Source: Diphasiastrum complanatum (taxonomy: Eukaryota; Streptophyta; Lycopodiopsida; Lycopodiales; Lycopodiaceae). From it: 64,000 bases of DNA. Below, piece after piece: positions 46,933-59,998 of this stretch. The position numbers and the translations under genes are program-made. The stretch is from the NCBI GenBank assembly GCA_029204225.1, contig CM055107.1, positions 48,060,585-48,124,584 of the forward strand, given 5' to 3'. Under the pieces are notes generated by a model. It made no database searches. It had not been told where the DNA came from and saw only the letters and a program-made list of their open reading frames with translations. Every line of letters begins with the position of its first letter. The stretch's first letter is position 1.

Positions 46933-48025
46933 TCATATGACTATTACAAACTTGATTAATGAATAGTAGTTGCCATGATTCTTATAAAGCTCGTTTACTG
47001 TGTTGACTTTAAAAAACTTCATCAAAATGGTCTCTTGATCTTGCTCGCATATTTCTGGCTCACGCACCTACAAAAGAATCACATTAAAACTAATTGCCAA
47101 AATATAGCATCAATCACGATTTTAGAAAAGAGCAACTTCCTGAACATTTGAATATCTCATACCATTGTCTGATTTTTAGAGCCATAATCAAGCTCATGGA
47201 GGGCCTGATATCCAAAGACAAAACAACATAAATTCAAATCAACTCGAAACACACATATGAAACGATCTATTTGATAGAAATACAAACTCTACAAGGCTTT
47301 AATCCAAAATTCTAAAAAAACTGCAAACATGACATATGTTAAATAACTTCAACGTTATACTAAATCACGTGTCATGACTTTGATAAATGATAAAATCATT
47401 ATTTAAAGAAGTTGGCATGTAAATTATAATCTACAAACATGTGATAGAAAATTTTTTAATGATGCTCTAAGAATAAAAAAAAAAACCTTGACTTTCTTGG
47501 AACCGTGCAGGTTTTTGGCAACATCAAAAATTTCTTTCTTCAGATTTTGAATCAGGCTGTGATTCACCTACAAAATACACAAACAAAATACAGAGTAAAA
47601 TTTAAACCATGAAAAAATATCTCAACCAAAGCTCACTTACTATTCAAACATTTACACAAGCTCTACGAATAAGTTTGATGCACAATATTCTGAAAACTAT
47701 ACATTTAAAATACAATATCAAAATTAGTCAAACAAACTTTTTTTTGGTTACCTTAACTTTTATGTGATCTTTTGGTAATCTCACCAGATCTTTTTTCTCT
47801 CAACATTGCCATCATTTTTGAGCTCGTCTGAAAAGAAACATATTATAAAGGTATATACATAACATGTACAAAAAACAGTTCTTAGATAAAAGATGATCAT
47901 ACATACCTTGCAAGCTCGCATACTTCTTTCAATTAATCTTTTATTTTGCATAACAAGTACTTGAATATTGTGTTGTTGAAGATTAGTGATCTCCCCCCTC
48001 TCTATATCGTCTGTAGCTAGTATAA
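46933..48025 (-). pseudogene. Five-exon host-like gene fragment, copy B
   Basis: Exons match copy A: exon 1 ends at 47907, exon 2 is 47827-47752, exon 3 47567-47487, exon 4 47204-47163, exon 5 47067-46933. All splice dinucleotides are kept; the exon 5 acceptor is TAG instead of CAG. Exon 2 is again 76 nt, with the same extra base within the A-rich run but a G/A difference, so the frameshift predates the duplication. Few substitutions separate the copies. Family not recognised. Confidence 0.5.
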
Positions 48026-48699
48026 CTTTAAACATCACACAAGGGCAACTAGCTACTTCTGATGGTTGAAAACAAACTAGTGATCTCTCCTCTTTGTATC
48101 GTCTGTAGCTAGTATAGCTTAAAACATCACTCAAGGGCAACTAGCTATTTCCAATGGTCGAAAACAAACAAGCTAATTTCAACCTCCACTAGAAAATTCT
48201 CCCAAACTCTGGGATGTTTTCCAAATGCTCTTTGTGGAAGCAAAAATTTGATCAATTTATTACCAGCACTGAATTTGCATGAAAAAGGACATTTAGTACT
48301 CACTTGAAAGTGATTTGAAATATTCTATTTTAGATCGATCGGCTCGGTGAACTTGTTGTTGACAACTTCGATTTTTATATCAAATTATCAATCACTTCAA
48401 ATAATTATTTTTTAACTCGGAATTGGCTATTCAATGTCCTCTCCCATTGAGATGCATTTTTTATATGTGATTTCAATTACAGCTTCATTTCCTATGGCTA
48501 AGCTAGTTATGATACCAATTGATTTATTTTGTCTCAACAAATACTTAATTTGGTCACAATTTTAGATTTCACTCTTGAATGTCCTCATATGTGTGGGCAA
48601 TTTGCATTCGAACCCATGCTCTCCCAAAGGGGATAGGGAGTCTATCCAATTCACAACTTGTTGAAGGACACAATTCTGGATTTTAGAGCAAGACGACTT

Positions 48700-49750
48700 A
48701 CCAATATAGACATTTACTCTGAAGCTAATACATTTGATTGATCAAATTATTTGGTAACACTTGTTTTTTATGTGCAGTTTAAAAAATTTATTTTCCTTAG
48801 GCTACTTTCTCAAAGTGACCATAATATTATCCCAAACATCAGCAATCCAAATTGCATCCTTGAGAAATAATGATGGCACTCATTTTCATAATAGGCCTAT
48901 GATAAACTACAATCTCTAAAGAGTGGAACACATATAAATTATTCAGAACTTGAGAGTAACCAAAATGAAGAAGTGGAAGTGTTATGTTCAAGCCTAAAAA
49001 AATATACATATTTTTGGGACAATTTGTTGCAATAACATGGCCTTGGTAACTATGAAAACCTCCAAAACTAGACATTTCTAATACAAAAGTTTGCAGTCAA
49101 TGTCTTCTCATAAAGAAGGCGATACAAAAATTCAATGTGCTAAGTTTATAGATGCTACACCTAGGTGTCTAGAAATTGAGTCCTATTTTGAACCTGATTA
49201 TAAATTGTGGTCTCTTTCTCTATCTTGTTCTTGCTAAATCTTATTCTCTCCTAAGACTTTTCCCAACGATATTGCTTCACCGAGTTGTGTTGATGAGCGC
49301 CTTGTTCTCAACTTCTAAAATGGGCTACACAACCATGTTATGCTTACTATTAGAAAATATGAGATTCTCATTTCCTTCATGGAACGTATAACCAGTAGTT
49401 AACCTTTGACGGTCATGTTGCTTCCTAGTCAACAAAATTGTTTTTACTTGGGCTACTTATTTTCACTAACATACAATGAACCGTTGAGATTTACTATTGA
49501 CATATCTCAAAATTCACTTTGTTGTCTTTCACTAATCTTGAGAAGAAGACATCATGAGTTGACTCACCAACTGAAAAAACTAATGTGTAGTCTTGTTATT
49601 GTTCTGTAGATCAAATTGCCTACTATTTGATGTACAAAGTGATATCCACAAGGGACGTACAATCAAACACAGGCAATTTATCACGAACCTCGATAGGTAT
49701 ATTCGTTTGCTTGCATGCCTCCATATGGAACATATTGAGCAATTTATTGA
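48700..49750 (-). pseudogene. Right inverted arm of Y with Copia RT remnant, copy B
   Basis: Minus-strand equivalent of 12765-13812, including the NKLLNMFHMEACKQTNIPIE segment. Forms the right arm of the inverted pair with 42115-43190. Confidence 0.65.
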
Positions 49751-50378
49751 CATGCATAGTCTATGTAAGTAATGGATGCTAGCGGTATCTCCTTGGATGA
49801 AATGTATCTTCATAAGAAAGTAAACAACAATAATACATGCATTAGTTAGATCATGAGTCTTAAATCATCTAAAAAAAAAATCATGTGATTTGAATTTGCT
49901 TTGATCGTACCTCACACAATAACATATCGCGGTCTGACGGATTTTCAGAAATTTTATAATCCGTTGCATTTTGACACGTTGAATTCCGACATCCAAGCAA
50001 AAGATTTGAAAATGGGCCTTTGGTGATCAGCAAATTTAGGCAACAACGAATTTTCAAAGTTGACGTTGGAATCCAACATGTCGGAATCCAACCTGCAGAG
50101 ATGGACATGACATATCATACCTTTTAAAAAAAAAAAAGACTTCGCATCGGACATGACTGTCATATTCCGACGTCTGCGTCGACAATCTGATGCACGATCC
50201 ACGGTCCTGTGACTGACATGTGCGGCCTACAAACATGAACGTCGAATTTTGACCTCTTTTTGGGACGTTGGATTCCGACGTCTATTTTCATTTTGGATTC
50301 CCGCGATCCTTCTGCTTTGTTCTCACTTTTGTTCTTGCAGCTTGGAGCGATCTTGGAGCGATTTGAGGCGATTTGAGC

Positions 50379-50416
50379 ATGGATGTTGATGCTCCTCATC
50401 CTATTGATGCTTTGAG
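50379..50416 (+). other. Possible first coding exon, copy B
   Basis: ATG followed by VDAPHPIDAL and a GTTAGT donor, identical in peptide to 14432-14469 with one silent change (ATC to ATT). Upstream the GAGCGATTTGAG motif is duplicated relative to copy A. No second exon was found. Confidence 0.25.
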
Positions 50417-50467
50417 GTTAGTGCTTGATGATTTATAAAGTTTTGAAGTTCATGTTTTGTATTTTTA

Positions 50468-50940
<473 letters not shown>

Positions 50941-50948
50941 GTGTGTTT

Positions 50949-52300
50949 CATTTAAGATTTAAGAAGTGTATAGGGTTACATGTCCTTCACCTTTGCAATT
51001 TCCGCACAAGGGTACATATCCAATCTGTTTCTTCGGTTCAGGGCATTCATTGGAATAATGTCCAGGTGTTCCACAATTAAAATAGGTAGGTATCTGCTTT
51101 GTCCTTTGAACATTGTTCTTCTGCTGATTGGGTATATACTTCTACACTGGAATAAATTTTTTCACAGGAGGTCTGTATGAAGGAGAGACTGGTGTAGTAG
51201 TAGTTCTCGGATTAGAAGCTTGTACTTCATATATAGTCTCACTAGGATCTACCTCCATTAAATAAACCAGTTCGTTGTTAGAATTTCCTTCCTCATAGAA
51301 AACTTGCATTTTAGCTTTACATTCCGAATAATGGTGACCTTCCTTATTGCACTTTGTACACCATGCATTTGACTTTCTTACTATATTGGGAGATTTTTTT
51401 TTATTCTTCGGTTGAAGAATATGAACTTTCAAATCCACAAATTTCCTTTCAAGTTTGGATACTTCCTTTTTCCATAAGGTCTACTATTTCCGATTGCTCT
51501 TCTTTGGATTTTTTGTTCATGTCTTATGGCATTTTGAAGTTCTCCTTGGAGATTCATCTTCACTCAAACTATCTGAATCCGAACTAGAACTTGATGATGA
51601 ACTAGTCTCCGATCCTGGTCGTCTGAAGAATATTTATTCTTTTTCTTTTTAATAAACTCTTTCCTTGACCTTCGGCTTCTCCATATCCGAGAAGTCTCAT
51701 AATTCTCTGCCGTAGCAATTACATGCTCAAGGCTTTCCATAGGTCCATGTCTGCAATATCGATCTATTCTTTTGGGTAATCCCCTCAAGAACCATTCAAT
51801 CTTCATGGCTACTGGATATACTCCACTCAATTGACCAATTAGTTTTTTAGCCCTTCGAGTATACTTCCTTAGAGATTCTTTCTCTTTTTGCCTGATTGAA
51901 TTCAACTGGGCAAGTATTCGTGTTGAATAACCAATTTTTCTTAATTGCTTCACGAATTGGGTTTTTAAATCTCCCCAAGTTGTTAACAGATCAGATTTGA
52001 TCTGGCTGTACCATGTTCTGGCTTCTTTTCTGAGAAGTCCGGGTAATATTCTTAGTTTGTCAGCATCTAAAATTTCTCTATTGCTTGGTGCAATAGACTC
52101 AAATTGAGACACATAGCTATCTGCACCTTCTAAGGCTTTTCCCTTAAGATAATCATACCGGATTTTAGAAGAAGACAATCCTGGAGCAACCATATCTTCT
52201 TTATCTTTGTCGTCCCGATCAAGGGTTGGATTGGGTGATTTTTCTTTTTCCAATTCACTTTCTGATGTGGAAGACTCCTTGTAATCAAGTCTCCTTCTTC
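50949..52300 (-). pseudogene. Ty3/gypsy Gag with three zinc knuckles
   Basis: The capsid part (52253 leftward) has LPGLLRKEARTWYSQIKSDL, TQFVKQLRKIGYSTRILAQL and GLPKRIDRYCRHGPMESLEH, matching Retrotrans_gag. A serine/acidic linker is broken by a frameshift near 51570 and several stops. Then come CTKCNKEGHHYSEC (intact CCHC), YFNCGTPGHYSNEC (first Cys now Tyr) and CGNCKGEGHVTLYT (last Cys missing). Three successive knuckles are more than the one or two usual in plant gypsy gag. No protease follows before the microsatellite. Confidence 0.85.
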
Positions 52301-52882
52301 AAGTATCCCAATTTAATTCTCAATCCTGTTCTCTGCGCCTTCGTCTTTCTTCTATTTTCTTTCTTTGTCTTTCTCTCCAATGTTGGTCTTTGAACATAAA
52401 AGTACATAAAGGTTGGATTTTGTAGTTTAACATTTAAAAGATCGAAAATCGATTTTACAAAAAAAAAAATTGATGGGTCAAAAATTGAATATTTTTGGAC
52501 AAGTCCGTCGACTTTGGGTCGGATCGGATTGGTTTGAATATTTTCGATCCAATAGAAATTCGATTCTTAACAAAAATTGATCGAAAGAAATTCAACACGT
52601 GGAGAGATGGTAATCCTTTCTTCACACGATCTCGTGCATCAACAAGTGCGTACAGACAAGTGGTATTTTCATCTCATTATTGCTCATGTCTTTTGAGATA
52701 TATTACGATTTTGTCAGAAAGACTGATTGCATGATATAAAATCTTCTAGGATTATCTTTCAATCAATAATCTTTTTCTTTATAAATCCATCAATTGATCT
52801 GTGAATCGTTAATACCTTCAACGTTTCAATCTCAATCTTCTGCTCACAATGCTCTCTCTCTTGTTTCTATCAAAATGGCTGA

Positions 52883-53240
52883 TTGTGGCTTAATCAGAGT
52901 CGGACGCATAATCAGAAGATAGGTGATAATGTTGCCCCCAATATCGATGAAGACTCTGGTATTACCTCTAAAGATTCTCCTCCTACTAATTACTTTTCCA
53001 ACATGGAAGAGATGTTTTATAAAGAAATAGAACCAGAACAAAAAGAACCTAGTTCCAGAGAATACAATAATCCATTGGTTCGCAATCTTCTGGCGTTCAG
53101 AGTATTGACAATGTTGTTGATATTATGCACAAGTTTATACGTGTTCAGCTTGACTATGGCTCTGTATTACGGAACCCATTTGATGTAGAAATTTTGTTGT
53201 CAAAATTTTGCGTAGTAATATACTAAAGAAGACTCTGATG
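52883..53240 (+). CDS. Antisense open frame between gag and PBS
   Basis: The plus-strand frame reads DNVAPNIDEDSGITSKDSPP and EEMFYKEIEPEQKEPSSREY, then at about 53100 sense continues in another frame as SIDNVVDIMHKFIRVQLDYG and RNPFDVEILLSKF, so it is frameshifted. It is hydrophilic and acidic. It lies opposite to the minus-strand gag and inside what would be that element's 5' leader. It may be an antisense accessory gene or an unrelated insertion. No family recognised. Confidence 0.35.
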
Positions 53241-53572
53241 TTAACGCATATTTGGATATGAATATTATTTCTGTTTATATTGCAACACGCTTGTTTCATG
53301 GATATGCATAATTCTCAATTGCTCTGATAATATCTTGATAACAAGTCTTGTGACGCCCGTTTCAATGAAATTCTCCTTTAGTTTTTAGAAGATTTCCCAA
53401 GATCAAAATTTATTGTTCAAGTAGGAGCTTAAATCTCCTGAAATAGCCAACTTGTCCAAGGAATAATCTAAGCGAGTCTCTATCTTCAATGCTTCTAAGA
53501 AAATTCTCGCTGGACATCTTGAATCATATTCCTTGAACCACAGAATAATAATTCCCACAGATTAATATCCCA

Positions 53573-53590
53573 TTCTCCCTGATGGCACCA
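53573..53590 (-). promoter_or_regulatory. Putative gypsy PBS, minus strand
   Basis: On the minus strand TTTTGGTGCCATCAGGGAGAA is similar to the PBS-like motif at 34141 and in the Z arrays. It follows ATGTCACGACATATGCCA, so the LTR would lie to the right. The orientation fits the minus-strand gag at 50949-52300, about 1.3 kb downstream. Confidence 0.45.
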
Positions 53591-53599
53591 AAATTTGGC

Positions 53600-55340
53600 A
53601 TATGTCGTGACATATCGAATTGTGTTTTAAGGTATTTAATGTAGTATATAAGATGTCGTTCCGCATAAAGAGAGAATTAATGACATTATACTCATGGAAA
53701 TTGTCATTCAATGTAAAAGATGGATAATTGATTATTAAGGGATATTTAGTTCAGGCATCCTGTATAGCCTTTTCATTATTAAATGATGATCTCATTAATA
53801 CTGACAGAGATTTGTTAATGGTTCCCTCCAATAAATTGCCATGCATGACCATAATTTGATTGAGAGACTAACAGTCACTACACACACGACCATAATACCC
53901 ACAAGTTTCAAAATTATGCTTCCTCCAGTTCTAACTCAGTAGCTAAGCACCCTGCAAAATGACTTGGGGAGTCAAACATCCCCTCTTATCCTACTTCTCA
54001 TAATCTGACCGAAAGCACAATTACACTATTATGAATCAATTTAGACGTATTCTTCAATATGGTTTGGATTTGAACTATCTCAATAGGCCATCAATCACTC
54101 TTTACCAAACATTCATCATTTACTTGAAAGTGACACAACTTACATATCTATCCAGACTCTGGAAAAAAAGTGAGCAACAAACACATTCAATCGTTTAAAG
54201 AGCAAATATCCACAATCACTCATACACATAAGCGCCAAAGTATTTGCTTACAAAACTATCCTTATTAAAATCAGGTGTACAACAGCTCTTTATAGTCTTG
54301 CGACTGTAGATAACCATTTAACTATCATAACTACTGTAACTACTATTCTCGGATTTGGATAATTTTTGGACCTTGGATCGGATCAGATCGGGTCTAAAAA
54401 TTCCGATCCAGTGGAAATCCGATCCTTAGTAAAAATCCGATCTAGTCAAGAGTCCAAAATACTAAAACTTCCAAAACACTTAAACTATTCATTACTTTGG
54501 AAAAGCAACTATATATAATCAAAGTTTTAAATAAATAAAAACTTAAAAACTGGTCATGTGACTAAATCATGTCATCACAAGCACATATTCCGATAGCTAT
54601 TCTGATGGATAATTTTCTATTCATCAGATGATTTAGCATGTTGTGCTTTGTTGTAGATCCACATATTTTGTTGTACTAGATTTTCAGCTGGTCGGCGTGG
54701 TCATCGGAATACGCGGATTTCTTTGATTCAGTTTAGCGTCTCCAATTTCGATGGCTTCCGAAGCCAATTTATTTTAAGTAGTAGATCCAAGATCTTTTAT
54801 AGTATCTATATTAGTATTTGCTGTATATCCAGATATATTGTTTCAGATTTAGATTTCTTGAAGGTCGAAATAGGCGGATCTCTTTGATTGAATATATCGT
54901 CGCCTATTCTGATAGCTATTTCGAAGCTAGTTCATTTCAGTATATTGTAGGTCCAAGTTTTTGCATAGTATCTATATTAGTTTTATTTAATATAGACCCA
55001 GATCGAGTACATTTTTTAGATCTACGCATCTTTGTTATTTTTTATGTAGATTTAGTTTTTGCTTTGAGTGGATTAGGTTTTTTTGGATTTTTTTTGCAAA
55101 AGTTTAGATTGTTGCAAGAATCTTTTTTGTGGTAATATACTTGAGAGCTTCACTATTGGTTTTTGTTTTGCTAGTTTGTTTGATGATTTCTAGGCCGATG
55201 ACCATTAGAGCAGTTGAGATGCACATTCAGTAGCAGATCCCAGGTATTGACAGGGTTGAAATGGAAGTCGAAATGCATGATGTTATTTTCAACAATATAC
55301 CAATGTCTATTCTTACGTTTGTTCCAACCTTAAGGCTTTT
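53600..55340 (-). mobile_element. Probable LTR region of the minus-strand gypsy element
   Basis: Lies outside the putative PBS. It includes a GGATCGGATCAGATCGGG segment (54380-54480) that resembles 52490-52600 on the same strand, and two diverged about 160-bp units (about 54714 and 54875, each GGAT.TCTTTGATT..., then GATCCAAG...TAGTATCTATATTAG). LTR ends were not fixed. Confidence 0.4.
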
Positions 55341-57755
55341 TTTTTTTATAAAAGCCGAATGAGCAAAACCATCACCAGAAAATTGGGCACTACAAGTATC
55401 AAATATCACACTAGGACAATGGGCCACGGTACCAAAATGGGCAAAACCTTCATACTTAAGGAAGTACCTAAATGCATAAGGGCCACCCAAAGATCAATTA
55501 TCAAGAAGGACCAGAAAAATGTCAAAGACCGTCTGAATTTAAGAGGATGCCGACAAAATGTGAAGTACCGGGCATAAGCCCTTGACTCATGTTTACAAAT
55601 GGGACATTTCTATTGGATGAGAACATTGACCCACATGGGCCATGTACTTTGGTCATGTATGCCCATGTGGCCCTATCTACACTCTTCAATGCCATTTCAG
55701 AGTCCACATGGCACAAAGCCAAAAAGTCTTAATGAACACTTGAAAATGAAACGTTGAATGGTCAAAGGGTAGGATGAAATGAAAAATCGAAAGGTTGGGC
55801 CGTCATCCGTTGACAGATATACATGCATGGCCAGCCTCATGCAAACGAAACCAGATTGAGAACCAACTCTGTTTTTTCATATCATTATGCTTTCATGTTT
55901 GTTTTATTGCGTAGCCTTGCAGAGGTGCGATGGTGATATTCCTTCTTTACGTAATTTGTTGAGGGTGATGGAGACCAACTTTTCTTTCATGAGAGCCGAA
56001 AGGATCGTGGAACTGATCGTTGTGTTTGAGAATTTCTTGAGTTGATCTGTCAAAATCACTATCGCGGAGCTAACACATATCAAAGAGGGAGAGTGTGGAG
56101 TAACGTTAGTATTGTTGAATATCATGTTTCCGAGAGTATTGATCACCCATGTACGTAAGAGCTTCAGGGGAATGGTACTTTGATTATGAGAACGATGGGT
56201 TAACGGTCAAGTCTACTCCTGCTCAAGAGCTGGTATGGGCAGAGTCTCAGAGCTCCAAATTTTGATTGACCAGCGTTGCTACATTAACTACTTTGATTAA
56301 GATTTTTGGAGGCTACATACTGAGCGATTGATGCAGATCATGATCACTGACGGACGGGATAGGGAGATAAATCCTAGCTGACAACATGAGCATCCTCTGA
56401 ACGTGCGTTGACTCACAAAAGTATCATCTTGTTGCTCTCTATCCTCCATGAAAGATTTGAGGCATTCCATTGCTACTGCTGTAGTTGAGAACTAACGTCG
56501 TTGACCATCCTCATAGTGCGAATACCACTTAGTTTTTAGTAAAGTTTCAGTTTATGGTGCGATCATTTGAAGAGACCATTGTTTCAGTACCTACATGAGC
56601 ATGATTGCGTTAAGCAGCACCTATCGGGCCTAAGTAGACATCACTACTTTGATGTGTGACTGAGAGATTACCTTCAATCGATCTCTATGGGAGTGCTCAC
56701 CGTGCATTTAAGCAGTTGTATTATGAGTATTGGTCTAACTGATCTTACATCACGTTTGAAATATGGATTCTCAGTATACTTTTATCTGTCTCTATATAGT
56801 GATGAGATAACTAATTTCATAATGACTCCTATCAAAGCACTAGGACTGAGTTGAGCAAATGTTAACTCCATCACTGATATGGGGACCCATTGAGAATGTA
56901 TGTCTGATTATCGTGGAAGAGCTATCATTGAACTAGAGCTGTCATTGCTGTCTGCTATGGAGCAATCGAAGGATGTTGTCTCTGCTGCTTTGTCGATTGA
57001 AACTTGCTAAACACAGTTTGTAGAAGAGTGATGAGGAAGCTGATATCAAGCTGTCCGTGAACTGCATGAGCTCACTTTGGATCCTACACGACTCATTCTG
57101 GCAACCAGTCTGCACTTAGGAGCAACACTTCTTAACATCTACAAGGTGAACTCCAGCAACACTACACACCCCCGCAAGCCTAACCTTTGCATGATTGGTC
57201 TCTGATTTCCTGCGGGCTGGAACTGGAGGAGACCTGATAAGAGAACCTCACATGTAAGTTTCCTCATTTTGTTCTCACACTCTGCTACCTGCTTATTCAA
57301 TCTGTGATAGATGATGCAATTGTGTATGTCATAGATGTCGCAGCAGTGATTACAGCTTCATATTGAAAAATCTTTAATGCATACTGTTTTCTTCCATGTC
57401 TTCATAAAAAAAGATGATTGCATGCTAAAAGAACTCGTAGATAGTGTATTGTTATGTCTCAGGAGAAAGTTAAATGCAGGATAGTTGTGATTTGAGGTGA
57501 TGATAGTTTTAGACTCTACCAGGATTGCTAGTTTGCTCAGAATGATTGCTTTTTGTCTAAATGCATGGAGAAAACCTTTAAGGAATGTTGCTTGAGTGAA
57601 TGTGATGAGTGAATTAAGCAAGTCATCCTCGTCTCCTTGGAACAAAGGAGTGAGGTTAAGCTCACTCTAGTTGGAACACACTACATGAGTTAAGAACAAA
57701 CCTATTGTCGGTTTTCATCGAGAACCACAATAGTCAAGATAACCCGTTGGAACAC

Positions 57756-58157
57756 ATGGTTCTTGACTACTCACTATCAGCCATCTACAAACCAAGATGG
57801 TTTGGGAATTGCACGCTACACTTGAACAACTCCCATGACTATTTAGATGGAAGGGGTGTACTTAACGAATACTTTGGGAAAGGGTCATATAATACAGTCA
57901 TGATTCACTACCTAATGACAATAAGCATCGAGAATGTTTCGTCCAAGCCCTCCCTAGGTCCTAATATTCCGTACACTGCTACACCTTATTTGTATATCAC
58001 CGTCCTTACAGGCCTGAAAATAATGTACCAACAACGGATTGTGTCCATCTTTAGTGCTACTAGATTAGCAGAGATCCTAGCAACTCCAGAGCCCTGCATA
58101 TTACCACTGCTAGATTATGGTAGGACTAGGGATGTTTGTATTCTGATCCTCTTCTAG
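57756..58157 (+). CDS. Z-family open frame, 133 aa (longest copy)
   Basis: First ATG at 57756 (MVLDYSLSAIYKPRWFGNCT), continuing through LNEYFGKGSYNTVMIHYLMT, YLYITVLTGLKIMYQQRIVS and a stop after ILILF. It is uninterrupted here, frameshifted in copy 1 and diverged at 33200. Two further frames of the same strand (58208-58516, with EVDNEGFRVKTSMYIRMNDS; 58632-58883, with GLPDPLPEYVLENLND) may be continuations after stops. No known retroelement domain was recognised. It lies upstream of the PBS array. Confidence 0.45.
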   Translation: MVLDYSLSAIYKPRWFGNCTLHLNNSHDYLDGRGVLNEYFGKGSYNTVMIHYLMTISIENVSSKPSLGPNIPYTATPYLYITVLTGLKIMYQQRIVSIFSATRLAEILATPEPCILPLLDYGRTRDVCILILF

Positions 58158-58631
58158 AAATGTTAGAAGCCCACACATGCATAGAGGTTTATGTGAATGA
58201 TTATTGATTGAGGAGTGTTAGTTATATTGAGAGCTTGACATGTCAGAGAAGCAGTCAACTATTATATGGCCTAAACCCAAGGAGGTATTGCCCCGTAGTC
58301 AAAATAATTGGATGGGCTTCACTAGAACCGATATCATTAGACACCACCATTGGAATTGTAAGGGCTGGGGATTTAGCCATTGAAGTTGATAATGAGGGAT
58401 TTAGAGTCAAAACATCCATGTACATCAGAATGAACGACTCATGGGTCCTGGTAGCAACACGCTCGATAGAACTTCAAAGTGCTACTAGGACGAGATCTGG
58501 GCCTGGATTGTTATGACTGGGTTAGGATTGCGAGAGCTACCTCTACCAAGTGACTTCTGCCAGTTGAGTAAAGGGTTTATCATTATTTATACTCCAGGGA
58601 TTTCCATAGACATCTCCTAGCTGGAGATAGA

Positions 58632-58883
58632 TTGTTCAGAGTTAGACATAATGCAAATTGTAGTTCCCTTGTAGTGTATGAGTTGAGTGAAGATTCTACG
58701 TGGAAAGAGTTAGGAGGATCATTTACCCAATATACTGAATTGCATCTAGGGCTTCCCGATCCATTGCCAGAGTATGTGTTAGAGAACTTAAATGATATCA
58801 TCAAGGATTCTGGAAGAGATCCTCGAGAAGAATACGAGAAGGAGGTAGCTCTGGAACTTCGCAAGCGAGCAAGATATCATTAG
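58632..58883 (+). pseudogene. Third segment of the Z-family open frame
   Basis: Reads FRVRHNANCSSLVVYELSED, then WKELGGSFTQYTELHLGLPD and EEYEKEVALELRKRARYH before the stop. It is charged and predicted helical at the end. Missing from copy 1 because of the about 1-kb deletion. A relation to the preceding frames is likely from strand and position but not proven. Confidence 0.35.
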
Positions 58884-59516
58884 TGCAAGTCGTGAGTTTC
58901 AAGAAGCATTAGAGGAGTTCTAAATCCAAAAAAGACCCTTTGTAAAGATTCTTTTTATATTTTTTCTCAATTTTTTCTTACACATGGACCAATCAAAACA
59001 CTCAAATTTGAAATCTACGTAACGTAACTTTTTGAGTCTACATTTTGATTCCACACTGAAAATGGCATATCTTTTTAGTGGTAAGTCCAAATTTAGCGGA
59101 GTTTGGTGCATTGGAAAGCGCTCTACAAGGGCTTTCAAGTGATATGTTAGATGACATACTTTTGAGCTACGATTAAAAAGTTATGGCAAGTCAAAAGTAT
59201 TGGGGTTATAATATTTTAATAATATAAACTACATCTTCCACGAATTCTTAAAGTGTCTTTTTGGAGCTCAAAACTCCTCTAATGACTGAGGAAGTGAGTA
59301 TAACCCTTTATAGGCTATGTCTCTAGAGGCCTGGAAAACCTCTATTAGCTATAGAGGTATGGCTTGGTCAATAGAACATGTCAGAGATCCCCTAGTTAGC
59401 TTTGTGTTTGAGACGTGTATGACCATTCTCGTAATAGCACGACATTGAACACATAGTGGTGCTGTATCCTGTTATGTGTTTTTCCCTTAGCTTTGATCCC
59501 CTGAGTGGGAAATGCC

Positions 59517-59998
59517 GTAACATTTTTGGTGCGTCTACCAGGAGTGGCTTGATAAGGGACTATTGTTTGGAAAGTAGTTATCATACAAATGGAATGTCCT
59601 AAGAATTTGGTAAATTGAATGAGTACGTTGTTTAGACCGTCAGCCGCACACCTAACATTTTTGGTGCGTCTGTCGGGAGTGGCTTGATAAGGGAATATTG
59701 CTTGAAGCGTAGTGATACTATCAATGGTCTACAAATTTCATGTGTCTGTGAGTGCAAGTGTTGAGAATGATTCTATTGTTTAGACCGTCAGACGCACACG
59801 TAACCTTTTTGGTGCGTCTGTCGGGAGTGGCTTGATCAGGGAATATTGCTTGAAGGGTAGTCATACTATCAATGGTCTAAAAATTTCATGTGTCGGCGAT
59901 CGCAAGCGTTGTGAATGATTTTGTTGTTTAGACCGTCAGACGCACACGTAACATTTTTGGTGCATCTTGGAAGTGGTCATTGATTGCTTGGAAGAAGG
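59517..59998 (+). repeat. Fourfold PBS-like leader array, copy 2
   Basis: Motif starts at 59517, 59652, 59800 and 59948, with the same 135/148/148-bp spacing as copy 1. Some units carry substitutions (CCTTTTTGG at 59800), showing independent decay. Confidence 0.75.

Larger units (their letters stand above)
55345..59998 (+). mobile_element. Gypsy-related long repeat Z, copy 2
   Basis: Matches 2954-6950. It lacks two internal segments present in copy 1 but keeps the about 1-kb segment 58370-59330 that copy 1 lost. It ends with the same four-unit PBS-like array (59517-59998) and continues into further leader-like sequence, where copy 1 is interrupted by unit Y. Confidence 0.65.
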
